From NCBI RefSeq assembly GCF_000719285.1, contig NZ_JOFS01000009.1, forward strand, positions 310,001 to 374,000: a DNA stretch of 64,000 bases. Direction: 5' to 3'. The notes below the pieces were generated by a model. That model did not search any database. It saw only the letters and a program-made list of their open reading frames with translations, and was not told the origin of the DNA. This document shows, piece after piece, positions 34,673-45,828 of this stretch (positions are counted from its first letter, which is position 1; the number at the start of each line of letters is the position of its first letter). The DNA is from Streptomyces bicolor (lineage in GTDB: Bacteria; Actinomycetota; Actinomycetes; Streptomycetales; Streptomycetaceae). The position numbers and the translations under genes are program-made.

Positions 34673-36183
34673 CCCCGGTTACCTCCCTTGAATCCCGTCA
34701 TCGCAGTGGCTTCGGTTTCCGGCTGTGGGCCGGTCTCGCTGTGCAGCAGGTCCAGCGCGAGCGCCGCGGTCCAGCCGAAGCCGGTGGCTCCGCAGGCCTC
34801 GCCGGTGTACGGGTCGACGTACTCGGCGAAGTCGGAGGCGGCGGCGAGCTCCAGCACCGCCGCGCGCAGGGCGTCGGCCCGCTCCCGCTCGCCGTGCGTG
34901 CGCAGCCCGCGCTCCAGCAGCCAGCTCGTGTTGAACCAGGCCGGGCCCCGCCAGTAGCGGTGCCGGTCGAAGGCCTCGCCGAGGAGGTCGTACGACGGGG
35001 CGAGGCGGGTGGTGTCGCCGAGCCCGAAGTGCCGTCCGTGGGCCGTGCGGACCAGGGCGGCGGCGATGTCGCGCGGGAGGGTGGGGAGGAGGAGGGGGAT
35101 CAGGCCGGAGACGCTGCGCTCCGGGATCAGCTCCCCGACCGGGCCGCCGCTCCTCCCCTCGCCCCGCCCGTCGCTTCGGCCGCCGCTGCGCACGTCGCGG
35201 CAGAAGAACATCCCCTCCGCCGGGTCCCACATCCGCTCGATCAGCGCCGCCGTCAGGCGCTCGGCGCGCGCGTGCCGGGCCGTGGCCGTCGCCCCCAGCT
35301 CCCCCGCGATCCGGGCCAGCGCGTGCTCGGAGGCGATGAGCAGGGCGTTGAACGCCGGGTCCTCGACCGCGAAGTCGCTTGCGCCATCGGCGTATCCGCC
35401 GTCCCGGTAGTCGGTGGCCAGCCGCACATACCGCCCGTAGTCCAGATCCGTCGGCCGGTCCTCGGCGGAGCCGTGGTCGAGGTCGGCGCGGCGGAAGGAG
35501 CGGGCCGGGGCGGGCGTGACCCTGCTCAGGGGCGCGTCCCAGCAGGGGCTGTTGTCCATCCCCTGTTCCCAGGGGTGCACGACGGACGCGAGACCGCCTC
35601 CGCCCAGGTCGCGCCCGTGCAGCAGATAGCGGTGCCAGGCGGCCAGCCGGGGATACACCCGGGTGAGGAAGCCGCGCGCACGGGACAGTCCCGGGTCGGC
35701 ACGGTGCACCAGCCACGCGGCCAGCGCGTGCACCGGTGGCTGCACGATGCCGGAGGTCTGTACGGTGCGCGGGGCGCCCGCAGCGCGCCCCGCGGTCGAG
35801 GAGCGCCAGAAGTCGGGGCTCGGGAAGTAGGCGTCGAGCGGCACGGAGGGGTTGAAGACGATGTGCGGCACGCGCCCGTCACCCCACTGGGCGTCCAGCA
35901 GCGTCTCCAGTTCCGTCTGCGCACGGTACGGCGAGATGTGCCTCAGGCCGATCGCGATGAACGCCGAGTCCCAGGACCACTGGTGCGGATACAGGCTGCG
36001 CGAGGGCACCGTCGAGGTGCCGGTCCAGTTGGCCTCCAGCACCTGCGCGGCCCTGACGTGCGGTGAATCCGCCGCAGGGGGCGGATCGTATGCGATGTCA
36101 CGCTCCGTGGGACGGGCTGTGAGCTGGGCAGTGCGATCCACTCGGGGCTCCCCGAAAGACGTCCGGCCGACCGGTTCGGTCAT
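34669..36183 (-). CDS. MGH1-like glycoside hydrolase
   Basis: A 504-residue (alpha/alpha)6-barrel enzyme. SLYPHQWSWDSAFIAIGLRHI (about residues 60-80) holds the conserved W-D pair, ILVHP-type loop VVHPWEQGMDNSPCWDAPL a second acidic site, and YWRGPAWFNTSWLLERGL the terminal motif. These signatures are typical of mannosylglycerate/glucosylglycerate hydrolase-like and GH63-related proteins. Substrate is probably a small alpha-glucoside. The ATG at 36181-36183 faces the ROK gene across 78 bases. It overlaps the debranching gene by four bases. Confidence 0.88.
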   Translation of the reverse strand: MTEPVGRTSFGEPRVDRTAQLTARPTERDIAYDPPPAADSPHVRAAQVLEANWTGTSTVPSRSLYPHQWSWDSAFIAIGLRHISPYRAQTELETLLDAQWGDGRVPHIVFNPSVPLDAYFPSPDFWRSSTAGRAAGAPRTVQTSGIVQPPVHALAAWLVHRADPGLSRARGFLTRVYPRLAAWHRYLLHGRDLGGGGLASVVHPWEQGMDNSPCWDAPLSRVTPAPARSFRRADLDHGSAEDRPTDLDYGRYVRLATDYRDGGYADGASDFAVEDPAFNALLIASEHALARIAGELGATATARHARAERLTAALIERMWDPAEGMFFCRDVRSGGRSDGRGEGRSGGPVGELIPERSVSGLIPLLLPTLPRDIAAALVRTAHGRHFGLGDTTRLAPSYDLLGEAFDRHRYWRGPAWFNTSWLLERGLRTHGERERADALRAAVLELAAASDFAEYVDPYTGEACGATGFGWTAALALDLLHSETGPQPETEATAMTGFKGGNRG

Positions 36184-36261
36184 GGCTACCGTAGAGTTAC
36201 GTCTATTTAACACGCAAAACTCAATATGTAATGCAGAGTTGAGAAACACAAGGGGGTGTGC
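36184..36261. promoter_or_regulatory. Divergent promoter with ROK operator candidate
   Basis: An unusually AT-rich 78-base gap between the hydrolase operon and the ROK gene. CTCAA (36220-36224) and TTGAG (36239-36243) form an inverted repeat with 14 bases between, and AGAGTT occurs twice (36193 and 36235). A ROK repressor site is likely here. Confidence 0.5.
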
Positions 36262-37464
36262 ATGAGCGCACGGGGTCAGACCGGCGTCGGAGAACTGCTC
36301 GGACTGGTGCGGAGCGGACGGGCCGTCACGCGCGGAGCGCTCCAGCAGGCCACCGGGCTGTCCCGTGCCACCGTCGGCCAGCGCCTCGACCGGCTCTTCC
36401 GCGCGGGCTGGCTGCGCGAGGGCGCCGGGGGTCCGGTGGACTCCCCGCTCGGCGGCCGTCCCTCCATCACCCTCGAGTTCGACGACGCCCACGCCGTCGT
36501 CCTCGCCGCCGACCTGGAGACCCGGCACGCGCGCGCCGCCGTCCTGTCACTGACCGGCGAGATCCTCGCCGAGCACACCGGCACGCTGGTCATCGAGGAC
36601 GGGCCGGACGCGGTGCTGGGTGAGCTGGGCCGCTGGTTCGCCGAGCTCCTGGAGAAGGCCGGCCACCGCGCCGAGGAGGTCTGCGGCATCGGGCTGGCGG
36701 TCCCGGGCCCGGTCGACACCGAGACCGGCCGGGTGGTCCAGCCGCCGATCATGCCGGGCTGGGACGGCTACGACATAGCGGGGCGCCTCGCCAGAGCCTT
36801 CACCGAGGCCACCGACGCCGCCCCGGTCCCGGTCCTGGTGGACAACGACGCCAACCTCATGGCGTACGGCGAACAGCGCACGGCTTTCCCCGACTGCTCG
36901 GCGTTCGTCCTGGTCAAGGTCTCGACCGGCATCGGCGCCGGAGTCGTCGTCGGCGGGTCGATCTACCGGGGCATCGACGGGGGCGCCGGCGACATCGGGC
37001 ACATCCGGGTGCCGGCGGGCGCCGACGCGCTGTGCCGGTGCGGTTCGTACGGCTGCCTGGCCGCCGTCGCCAGTGGCCGTGCCGTGGCCCGGCGGCTGGC
37101 CGAGAGCGGGGTGCCGGCGGCCTCGGGTGCGGATGTGCGGGACCTGCTGGCGTCGGGGGACCCGGGGGCGGCCGCGCTGGCGCGGGAGGCCGGGCGGCAG
37201 GTCGGGGACGTGCTGGCGACGGTCGTGACGCTGCTCAACCCCGGGGTCCTGATGATCGCCGGAGATCTGGCCGGAACGCCCTTCCTCACCGGCGTACGGG
37301 AGTTGCTGTACCAGCGGGCGCTGCCGCGCTCCACCGCTCATCTGGACGTCGTGACCTCGCGGCTGGGGGAGCGGGCGGGGCTGGTGGGTGCCGGAGCGCT
37401 GGTCGTGGAGCATCTCTACGCGCCGGAGCGGGTGGAGGAACGGCTGCTCGCGATGGGGCTGTGA
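36262..37464 (+). CDS. ROK family transcriptional regulator
   Basis: A 400-residue sugar-responsive repressor. The N-terminal winged helix is VRSGRAVTRGALQQATGLSRATVGQRLDRL (about residues 14-43). The ROK domain includes the ATPase-type VLAADLETRHARAAVLSLTG, the sugar-binding GIGLAVPGPVD, the phosphate loop VKVSTGIGAGVVVGG, and a zinc site GHIRV..GADALCRCGSYGCLAAVASG (C-x-C-x4-C). It is divergent from the two glycoside hydrolases and likely to sense their product. AGGGGG lies five bases before the ATG. Confidence 0.94.
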   Translation: MSARGQTGVGELLGLVRSGRAVTRGALQQATGLSRATVGQRLDRLFRAGWLREGAGGPVDSPLGGRPSITLEFDDAHAVVLAADLETRHARAAVLSLTGEILAEHTGTLVIEDGPDAVLGELGRWFAELLEKAGHRAEEVCGIGLAVPGPVDTETGRVVQPPIMPGWDGYDIAGRLARAFTEATDAAPVPVLVDNDANLMAYGEQRTAFPDCSAFVLVKVSTGIGAGVVVGGSIYRGIDGGAGDIGHIRVPAGADALCRCGSYGCLAAVASGRAVARRLAESGVPAASGADVRDLLASGDPGAAALAREAGRQVGDVLATVVTLLNPGVLMIAGDLAGTPFLTGVRELLYQRALPRSTAHLDVVTSRLGERAGLVGAGALVVEHLYAPERVEERLLAMGL

Positions 37465-37895
37465 GCTGGGATGTGTGACGGGCGCGTTTCGGTCCTGGGG
37501 CGTGTCCGGAGCATGTCCGCATGGTGAAATCCGGTCGGCTGTGGCAGCGTGATTCTCGCCACCCTTGATAAGGGTTGCGCTCAGATGAGCGGATCTTGAG
37601 CGGTTGCACTTCTCCAAGGGGTGGCACTCGGTGCCACCCCTTGATCGTTCATCGATCGAAATCAGACGTGCAGGATGGCTGCTCATCTGAGCGCAAAACC
37701 GTACCCGTGGAAGGTCTTGCGTTCAAGAAGTGAAAACATCCGTCCGTCACCGCTTGCCAAGCCTTGACTTTCGATCCACTGGCGGACGACTGGTTACGGG
37801 CGCATGACACGCGAGTAGACGTACCCAGGCGCCTTCGATCTGGGTATGTTCCTCGCCGTCAGGGCAGCCACCGCGTCCTCGAGGGAGTCGAGACC
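37465..37895. promoter_or_regulatory. Structured 431-base leader region of ppdK
   Basis: There is no protein gene here. The region contains, in order, a 6-3-6 palindrome ACCCTTGATAAGGGT (37561-37575) and a 16-base perfect inverted repeat (37575-37590 and 37681-37696). A 13-bp perfect hairpin with a TCG loop is nested inside it (37615-37643), and a small GATCG/CGATC hairpin lies at 37643-37657. A TTGACT at about 37763-37768 is a reasonable -35 box for ppdK. The ROK terminator must also be here. Confidence 0.6.
37575..37696. ncRNA. Candidate structured RNA (rod with central bubble), 122 bases
   Basis: TTGCGCTCAGATGAGC (37575-37590) pairs perfectly with GCTCATCTGAGCGCAA (37681-37696), closing a rod. 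Inside, unpaired arms of 24 and 37 bases flank a perfect 13-bp hairpin (CAAGGGGTGGCAC at 37615-37627, TCG loop, complement to 37643). A 5-bp hairpin lies on the 3' arm at its start. A closing stem, an open bubble with a 3' hairpin and an end hairpin is the plan of 6S-like RNAs, though this one is short. Strand, expression and identity are unknown. Confidence 0.45.
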
Positions 37896-40616
<2,721 letters not shown>

Positions 40617-40677
40617 GGGCAACGCCGGTCAGCGGCAGGCCCTACGGCCACCGGTAGGCCGTACGGCCACTGAAACT

Positions 40678-40771
40678 CCGGAGTCGTCGCCCGTCCCCGA
40701 CCCTCAAGACCGATGGGCGGCGACTCCGGTGCACTAAAGAGGGCGGCACCCTGTGCGGGGGTGCTGCCCTC
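40678..40771 (+). terminator. Tandem terminator hairpins after ppdK
   Basis: First stem: CCGGAGTCGTCGCCC (40678-40692) with GGGCGGCGACTCCGG (40715-40729), one G-U pair. Second stem: GAGGGCGGCACCC (40739-40751) with GGGTGCTGCCCTC (40759-40771), one G-U pair and a 7-base loop. Two strong hairpins in a row should end transcription fully. Confidence 0.75.
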
Positions 40772-41125
40772 TCCTGCATCAGCTGCGGAGGCAAACTCCC
40801 GCCGGCGTATCGGCCGCTGACGCCGATGGTGCCGCGGTCGAGGGCTGACACAGGCTCTTAGTGGCTCGCGCCCGGCGGATGCAGGCCGCGGGAATCCGCA
40901 CGTCGGCGTAGCGTGCCAGGTCGGCCCGCCAGGAGGGTTGGCCAAGTAATTCCGTAGCACGGTCGTCGGAATCCCCGCGCGACCTGCACCGCCCGTCGGG
41001 CGGCGGGGTTTGGTACGGCCGCGGCCCTGGGCCTGTTCCGGTGCGGCGGAGCAGTGTGTCCCGTGCGACTCGTTGCCCCGCGCCAGGAGGGCAGGGGCAC
41101 GGCGCATCAACCAGGGGGGTACGTG
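40772..41125. promoter_or_regulatory. Upstream region of the repeat-containing subtilase
   Basis: I see no convincing gene in these 354 bases. A CCGCCC-gtc-GGGCGG hairpin lies near 40990. The region ends with the AGGGGGG ribosome site of the protease gene. No recognised operator. Confidence 0.4.
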
Positions 41126-43479
41126 ATGAGTTCTCACCCGTCGGACGCCTTCGCGGGCGGACTGGGGTACGTGGACAAGTCCAGCGGCCGGCGCAAGGTC
41201 TTCCGCCCGTCCACGGGCGAGGCCATGGTGCGCCTGGAACCAGGCATCACCAGGGAGGCCGTGGAAACTCTCGTGGAGAGTGGTCCGCTCCTGGAGATCA
41301 GTGAGGGTGTCAACCGGGCACGGGGGTTCGCTGCGGTGCGGCTGGACCCGGCCGCGGGCGGCGATGCCGCAGCCCTGACCGCGCAGCCGGCCGTCACCGA
41401 CGCCCTGCCGGTGATGATCGACGAGGACGGTGCGACGAGGTACTTCGTCCCCGGTGAGCTCACCGTCCGTTTCGACGACACCGTCGACTCCGAACGGGCG
41501 ACGGCGCTCATCTCCAGGCAGGGCAGCGCCGTGGTCACCGTCCAGCGCACTCCCGGGTACTACACGGTCACCGTTCCGCAGGGCCAGGACCTGTTCGCTG
41601 CTGTCCGGGCCTACTCCGCCCTGCCCGAGGTACGGTTCGCCGAGCCCTCCGAGGCGGGTTTCAATGACGCGTTGTACCTGCCCGACGACGTCGACTTCGC
41701 CCGCCTGTGGGGCTTACGCAATGCCGGGCAGCCCGTGCGCGGCGTGCTGGGCACCGCCGGTACCGACATCCGGTCCACGGACGCCTGGGACGTCACCCGC
41801 GGCGTGCCGGACGTCGTGATCGCGATCATCGACACCGGCGTCACCCTCACCCACCCCGACCTCGCGGCCAACCTGCTGCCCCAGGGCGGCGAGGACTGGG
41901 ACTTCGCCGACGGCCCCGACCGCGTACCCGAGGACCACGACGGCCACGGCACGCACGTGGCCGGCACCGCCGCGGCCGTGGACAATACCCGCGGAGTGAT
42001 CGGCGTGGCACCGGACTGCCGCATCATGCCCCTGAGGATCGACCTCACCACGGGCATGAACCAGAACCGCGCCGACGCCATCGCCTACGTCGGCCGCCAG
42101 GCGCGGGCGCACCGCGAGCGCCGCTACGTCATCAACTGCAGCTGGCGCACCAGCGGCGACCACGCGGGCATCCGCACCGCGATACGCGAGACCGTCGCCG
42201 AGAACGTGGTCATCGTCTTCGCAGCAGGCAACGACAACGTCGACACCGCTGTCACGCCGCGGTACCCCGGCGTCTACTCCGAGGTCATCGCGGTCGCCGC
42301 GCTGGACAGCCGGAACAAGAAGGCGTCGTTCTCCAACTACGGTACGACCGTCGACATCAGCGCCCCCGGCGTCCACACCTGGTCCACGTACCGGGGCGGC
42401 GGATACGCCTTCCTCAGCGGTACGTCCATGGCCGCGCCGCATGTCGCCGGTGTCGCCGCCCTGGTCTGGTCGCGCAACCTCGAACTGACCCAGGAACAGG
42501 TCCGGGCCGTCGTGGAGAGCACCTGCGACGACACGAACCAGGACAACCCCGGTTACGCCGGAAAGCTCGGCCGCGGGCGCGCCAACGCCTTCCGCGCGGT
42601 CACCAGTCGTCTGATCGCCTTCACCCCCGAACGGGCCGGTGCGGAGATCGGCGGATTCGACGTGTGGGACGGACGGGACCAGGCGATCGCGTTCGACTAC
42701 GACCACAGCGGCAGGCAGGACCACCTGGTCTTCTACCGTCCTGGGACGGGCACGCTGTGGATTTTGAAGCACGGGGCCGGGAACAACTTCACCCCCGTCT
42801 ACGCGGAGGGTTCGCCGGGCAAGGGCATCAGCGGCTACGACCTGGCCGACGACCGGGACCGGGTGTTCGCGTTCGATTACGACCACAGTGGCAAGCTCGA
42901 CCACCTGGTGCTCTACCGTCCTGGGACGGGCACGCTGTGGATTTTGAAGCACGGGGCCGGGAACAACTTCACCCCCGTCTACGCGGAGGGTTCGCCGGGC
43001 CGGGGCATAGGGGGCTACGACCTGGCCGACAGCCGTGATCAGGTGTTCGCGTTCGATTACGACCACAGTGGCAAGCTCGACCATCTGGTGCTCTACCGCC
43101 CCGGTACCGGCACGCTGTGGATTCTGCGCCATGAGGCCGGAGGGGGCTTCACTCCCGTGTACTCCGAGGGTTCGCCGGGCCGGGGCATAGGCGGCTACGA
43201 CCTGGCCGACAGCCGTGATCAGGTGTTCGCGTTCGATTACGACCACAGTGGCAAGCTCGACCATCTGGTGCGATTCTGCGCCACGAGTCCGACGACACCT
43301 TCGGTCAGGTCTACGCGGAGGGTTCGCCGGGCCGGGGCATAGGCGGCTACGACCTCGCCGACAACCGGGACCGGGTCCTGGCCCTGGACTACGAGCACAA
43401 CGGCAAGGCCGACCACCTCGTCCTCTACCGGCCCGGCGCCCGCGTCATCTGGAACGTCCGGCACAGCGGAAACGTCTGA
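41126..43479 (+). pseudogene. S8 family peptidase with C-terminal FG-GAP-like repeats, frameshifted in the last repeats
   Basis: The catalytic triad of the subtilisin domain is intact: Asp236 (AIIDTGV), His274 (DGHGTHVAG) and Ser434 (SGTSMAAPHVAG). An N-terminal segment of about 200 residues looks like a pro-domain. No signal peptide is seen. The C-terminus has 60-residue repeats with DYDHSGKLDHLVLYRPG, a calcium-site-like D-x-D-x-S-G pattern. The repeats run at an exact 180-base period (42691, 42871, 43051, 43231), then 152. A 28-base loss near 43270 shifts the frame, and the current frame ends at 43342. The true tail continues in another frame to 43479. A TTA codon lies at 41714-41716. Confidence 0.85.
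42691..43443 (+). repeat. 180-bp tandem repeats in the subtilase gene
   Basis: Units begin with GTTCGAYTACGACCACAG at 42691, 42871, 43051 and 43231. A more diverged fifth copy at 43383 is only 152 bases after the fourth. Neighbouring units are nearly identical over long stretches, which would favour slippage, unequal exchange or assembly collapse. Confidence 0.9.
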
Positions 43480-43731
43480 CGCCGGCCGAGCGCGGGAGTG
43501 CTGCACGGCCTCGAAGGGCTTCGGCTCTCCGATGCCGCGCAGCCGCGGGTCGAGCACCCGCGCCCTGCACCGAAGTCGATGGCCTGAGAAGGACTCGGCC
43601 CGCTCGGCCGGGATCGCCGCGTGGCGGAGCTGGGTGCCGAGATCGGTGGCCTGTGCACGACGTGACGAGACGGGTAGCTATGTCGCAGACCGAGGGCGCT
43701 CGGCTCGGCCCCGCCCGCTGAGTGCCCCCAC
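43480..43731. other. Gene-free interval with a hairpin
   Basis: No credible gene. CGCGGGT (43544-43550) and ACCCGCG (43556-43562) form a 7-bp hairpin with a 5-base loop that could end transcription from either neighbour. Confidence 0.4.
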
Positions 43732-44409
43732 CTACCCGCGCCGCAGGGCCCTCACGACGACCGAACCCCAGAACGCGTTCACCGGATCCGCGGGCCGGAA
43801 CACGTAGTCGACGGCATAGCCGTACTCGCCGAGGAGGCGGGCCCACCCGGTCAGTGAGTACATCCACCGCACCGTCCACATGGACCGAGCCGGCCCCGTC
43901 CGCACCAGCATGCGTCGCCTGCCCTCCGGCATGCCCGGTGAGCGGGTCAGGCAGGAGAACACCAGGCGTCCGCCGGGGCGGAGGCGGTCGGTCAGGGCGG
44001 GCAGGATGCGGTGCGGGTCGGCGAACCACAGAGCGCCGAAGTTGGAGAACGCCGCGTCCAGGAGGGGGAGGCGGGAGATGATCGGCACCGCGTCACCCAG
44101 CCACCACTCCAGGGTCCGTATGTGTCCGAAGCTGGTCATGGCGTGGTGGATGCGCACCGGAGACACGTCGATCCCGATGCCGCGTGCGAGGCCGTGCTCG
44201 GTGAGGCCGGCGAGCTGTGCTCCGTGACCGCAGCCGAGCTCCGCTACGGTCGCGCCGGTCAGGGGCCCGAGGAGTTCCGGACCGGGGCCGGGGGCCGTAC
44301 GGAACGTCCAGGCCATGGCCTTCGGGCGAGCCCGGTTCGGGCGGCCGATTCCGTCCCAGGTGGCGGCGTTCAGGCGGGCGTCGGCGGCGTGTTGCGTCAT
44401 CGCGGTCAC
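43732..44409 (-). CDS. Class I SAM-dependent methyltransferase
   Basis: A 225-residue methyltransferase. Motif I is VAELGCGHGAQLAGL (about residues 53-67), followed by GIGIDVSPVRIHHA with the ribose-binding Asp, and DAAFSNFGALWFADP as motif II. After these, LRPGGRLVFSCLTRSPGM is the usual fifth strand. I use the GTG at 44407-44409, whose GTGA overlaps the NUDIX stop; an ATG three codons on is possible. Third gene of the MazG-NUDIX-methyltransferase operon. Substrate unknown. Confidence 0.88.
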   Translation of the reverse strand: MTAMTQHAADARLNAATWDGIGRPNRARPKAMAWTFRTAPGPGPELLGPLTGATVAELGCGHGAQLAGLTEHGLARGIGIDVSPVRIHHAMTSFGHIRTLEWWLGDAVPIISRLPLLDAAFSNFGALWFADPHRILPALTDRLRPGGRLVFSCLTRSPGMPEGRRRMLVRTGPARSMWTVRWMYSLTGWARLLGEYGYAVDYVFRPADPVNAFWGSVVVRALRRG

Positions 44410-44897
44410 AGGGGCCGCCCTTCCCGGAGACACACGACGGTTCCGCAGCGGGCGGCGGTGTGCAGGGCGGTGAGTGTCGGCAGGTGTGCCGACAGGGGCG
44501 TCGTCTCCAACTCGGGCAGGGAGAAGAGGCCGTCCTGGTTGTGTTCGGGGCTGCGTCTGATGGTCTGCCCGGTTGCGAGGGTGCCGCCGTGGAAGAAGAA
44601 GTCGATCGCCGGGCCTGTTCCCTTCACGTCGGCTCGGTGGTCGTAGCCGAGGAATCGAAGAGGCTGGTCGAGGACGATGCCGGTCTCCTCGTACAGTTCT
44701 CGGCGCGCGGCGGTCGGCGGGTCCTCCCCGTGGTCCAGCATTCCGCCCGGCAGCCACCAGGTTCCAGCCATCGGCCGGTCCTCGGCGTAGCGGAGCAGCA
44801 GGATGCGGCCATCGGGGTCCAGGAGCAGCACGCAGGACGCGACGACGGCCTGCGGAAGGGTTCGGATCCACTCCTCGCGCGGCCGCACTCGCTCCAC
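44406..44897 (-). CDS. NUDIX hydrolase
   Basis: A 163-residue pyrophosphohydrolase. The NUDIX box reads GGMLDHGEDPPTAARRELYE-ETGIV (G-x5-E-x7-R-E-x2-E-E-x-G), about residues 53-77, complete in its catalytic glutamates. It cleaves nucleoside diphosphate-linked compounds such as damaged nucleotides, nucleotide sugars or dinucleotides. The GTG start is one base after the stop of the MazG-like gene, and its stop overlaps the methyltransferase start. Confidence 0.93.
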   Translation of the reverse strand: MERVRPREEWIRTLPQAVVASCVLLLDPDGRILLLRYAEDRPMAGTWWLPGGMLDHGEDPPTAARRELYEETGIVLDQPLRFLGYDHRADVKGTGPAIDFFFHGGTLATGQTIRRSPEHNQDGLFSLPELETTPLSAHLPTLTALHTAARCGTVVCLREGRPL

Positions 44898-44898
44898 G

Positions 44899-45231
44899 TC
44901 AGCCCTCCCGGACGGCGACGGTGCGGGCCGCGGCCTGCTTCAGGTGTTCGGTGAACACGGCCTCGGGGTCGGGTACGCCGAGGCGGTGCAGCGTCACCAT
45001 CGACGTGATGATCACGTCGCAGACCTCCGCCGTCACGTCGTCCCAGGTATGGCTCGCTCCCTTCCGCGGGTTCGTGCCGGTCGCTCCGATGACGGCCTGG
45101 GCGGCTTCGCCGAACTCCTCCCCGATCTTCAGCACTTGGAGTACGCGCCGCTCGGCGGCGGGCACGTGCGCTGTGGAACGGTCGAGGAACGCGGCGAGTT
45201 CGGCCGTGGTCTGCCACGCGGTCGTGTCCAA
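44899..45231 (-). CDS. MazG-like nucleotide pyrophosphohydrolase
   Basis: A 110-residue all-alpha protein. LQVLKIGEEFGEAAQAVIG (about residues 33-51) has the E-E-x-x-E metal-binding pattern, and DDVTAEVCDVIITSMVTL the second half (E-x3-D) of a MazG or dUTPase-like site. It would hydrolyse nucleoside triphosphates to monophosphates. The start is TTG at 45229-45231, about ten bases after GGAAGGA. It leads a three-gene operon with a NUDIX hydrolase and a methyltransferase. Confidence 0.82.
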   Translation of the reverse strand: MDTTAWQTTAELAAFLDRSTAHVPAAERRVLQVLKIGEEFGEAAQAVIGATGTNPRKGASHTWDDVTAEVCDVIITSMVTLHRLGVPDPEAVFTEHLKQAAARTVAVREG

Positions 45232-45332
45232 CGTCGTTGTTCCTTCCCTCGGTTGGGCGAGGCCGGGTCAGCCGCCCACCCGAAGGAACGTAGCGCGACG
45301 CAGAGGGGCACCGGCAGGGCGTCAGTGGGGCG

Positions 45333-45463
45333 TCAGCGGGGCGCGCGACGCCTGCGCACCGCCAGCAGCACCCGCCCCCGGCGAGCAGGGCGGCCGCACC
45401 GCCCGCCGCGATGTACGGCGTGCTGTCGTCGCCCCCGGTCTCGGCCAGGTCGGTGCCGCCCTC
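45333..45463 (-). pseudogene. Remnant of a LAXTG sortase-anchored surface protein
   Basis: On the minus strand the sequence reads GGTDLAETGGDDSTPYIAAG, then a hydrophobic AAALLAG. After a one- or two-base frameshift it continues GRVLLAVRRRRAPR and stop. That is a complete cell-wall sorting signal: LAXTG, membrane stretch and basic tail. An in-frame TGA lies immediately upstream, so only about 40 codons of the 3' end remain. LAXTG is the motif used by class E sortases of Streptomyces. Nothing of the former N-terminus is left nearby. Confidence 0.7.
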
Positions 45464-45468
45464 TCACG

Positions 45469-45756
45469 TCAGGCGCGGTCCGACTCGTTCATCCCCTCCG
45501 TGGCCGCGACCCGGTCGCCACGGCGGCCCAGAAGGGAGCTTCCCGCGACCACCAGGCCGACGGCGACGACCTTGGCGGCCGCGTGGTAGCCGCCCGCCAT
45601 CTCCTCCGGGGCGCCGGGCAGCCGGAAGAAGCCCCACGCCGCTACGAGACACCCGAAGGCGATCAGTCCGACAGCCCCCCAGGTGCCGAGCTCCGCCCAC
45701 CAGGGCCCGGAGCCGTGACCCCGTTCGTCGGTCTGCTCGGCGTCCTTGCCAGTCAA
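45469..45756 (-). CDS. Small membrane protein (two helices)
   Basis: A 95-residue protein with two hydrophobic helices (WGAVGLIAFGCLVAAWGFF and KVVAVGLVVAGSSLL) joined by a short outside loop with RLPGAPEEMAGG. I use TTG at 45754-45756 because AGGAGGAG lies seven bases before it. A GTG ten codons upstream has no ribosome site. It lies 72 bases after the SulP gene in the same direction. Function unknown. Confidence 0.7.
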   Translation of the reverse strand: MTGKDAEQTDERGHGSGPWWAELGTWGAVGLIAFGCLVAAWGFFRLPGAPEEMAGGYHAAAKVVAVGLVVAGSSLLGRRGDRVAATEGMNESDRA

Positions 45757-45828
45757 GGTCTGTTCTCCTCCGCGTGTGGTGGTCACGAGGAGAGACGGGA
45801 GGACGGTGCGGTGGGTTCACTGACCCGC

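Noticed and set aside
37575..37696. Miniature transposable element (MITE) reading of the nested inverted repeat
   Set aside because: No target-site duplication flanks the 16-base arms (AGGG on the left, AACC on the right). The inner perfect hairpin fits an RNA structure better.
43276..43342. Natural C-terminus VRFCATSPTTPSV... of the repeat subtilase
   Set aside because: The period break of 28 bases and the intact repeat in another frame up to 43479 show that this tail is the product of a frameshift.
43480..43731. Possible transposase or other gene remnant after the repeat subtilase
   Set aside because: Several short frames exist but none shows recognisable motifs, a ribosome site or inverted repeats of an insertion sequence.
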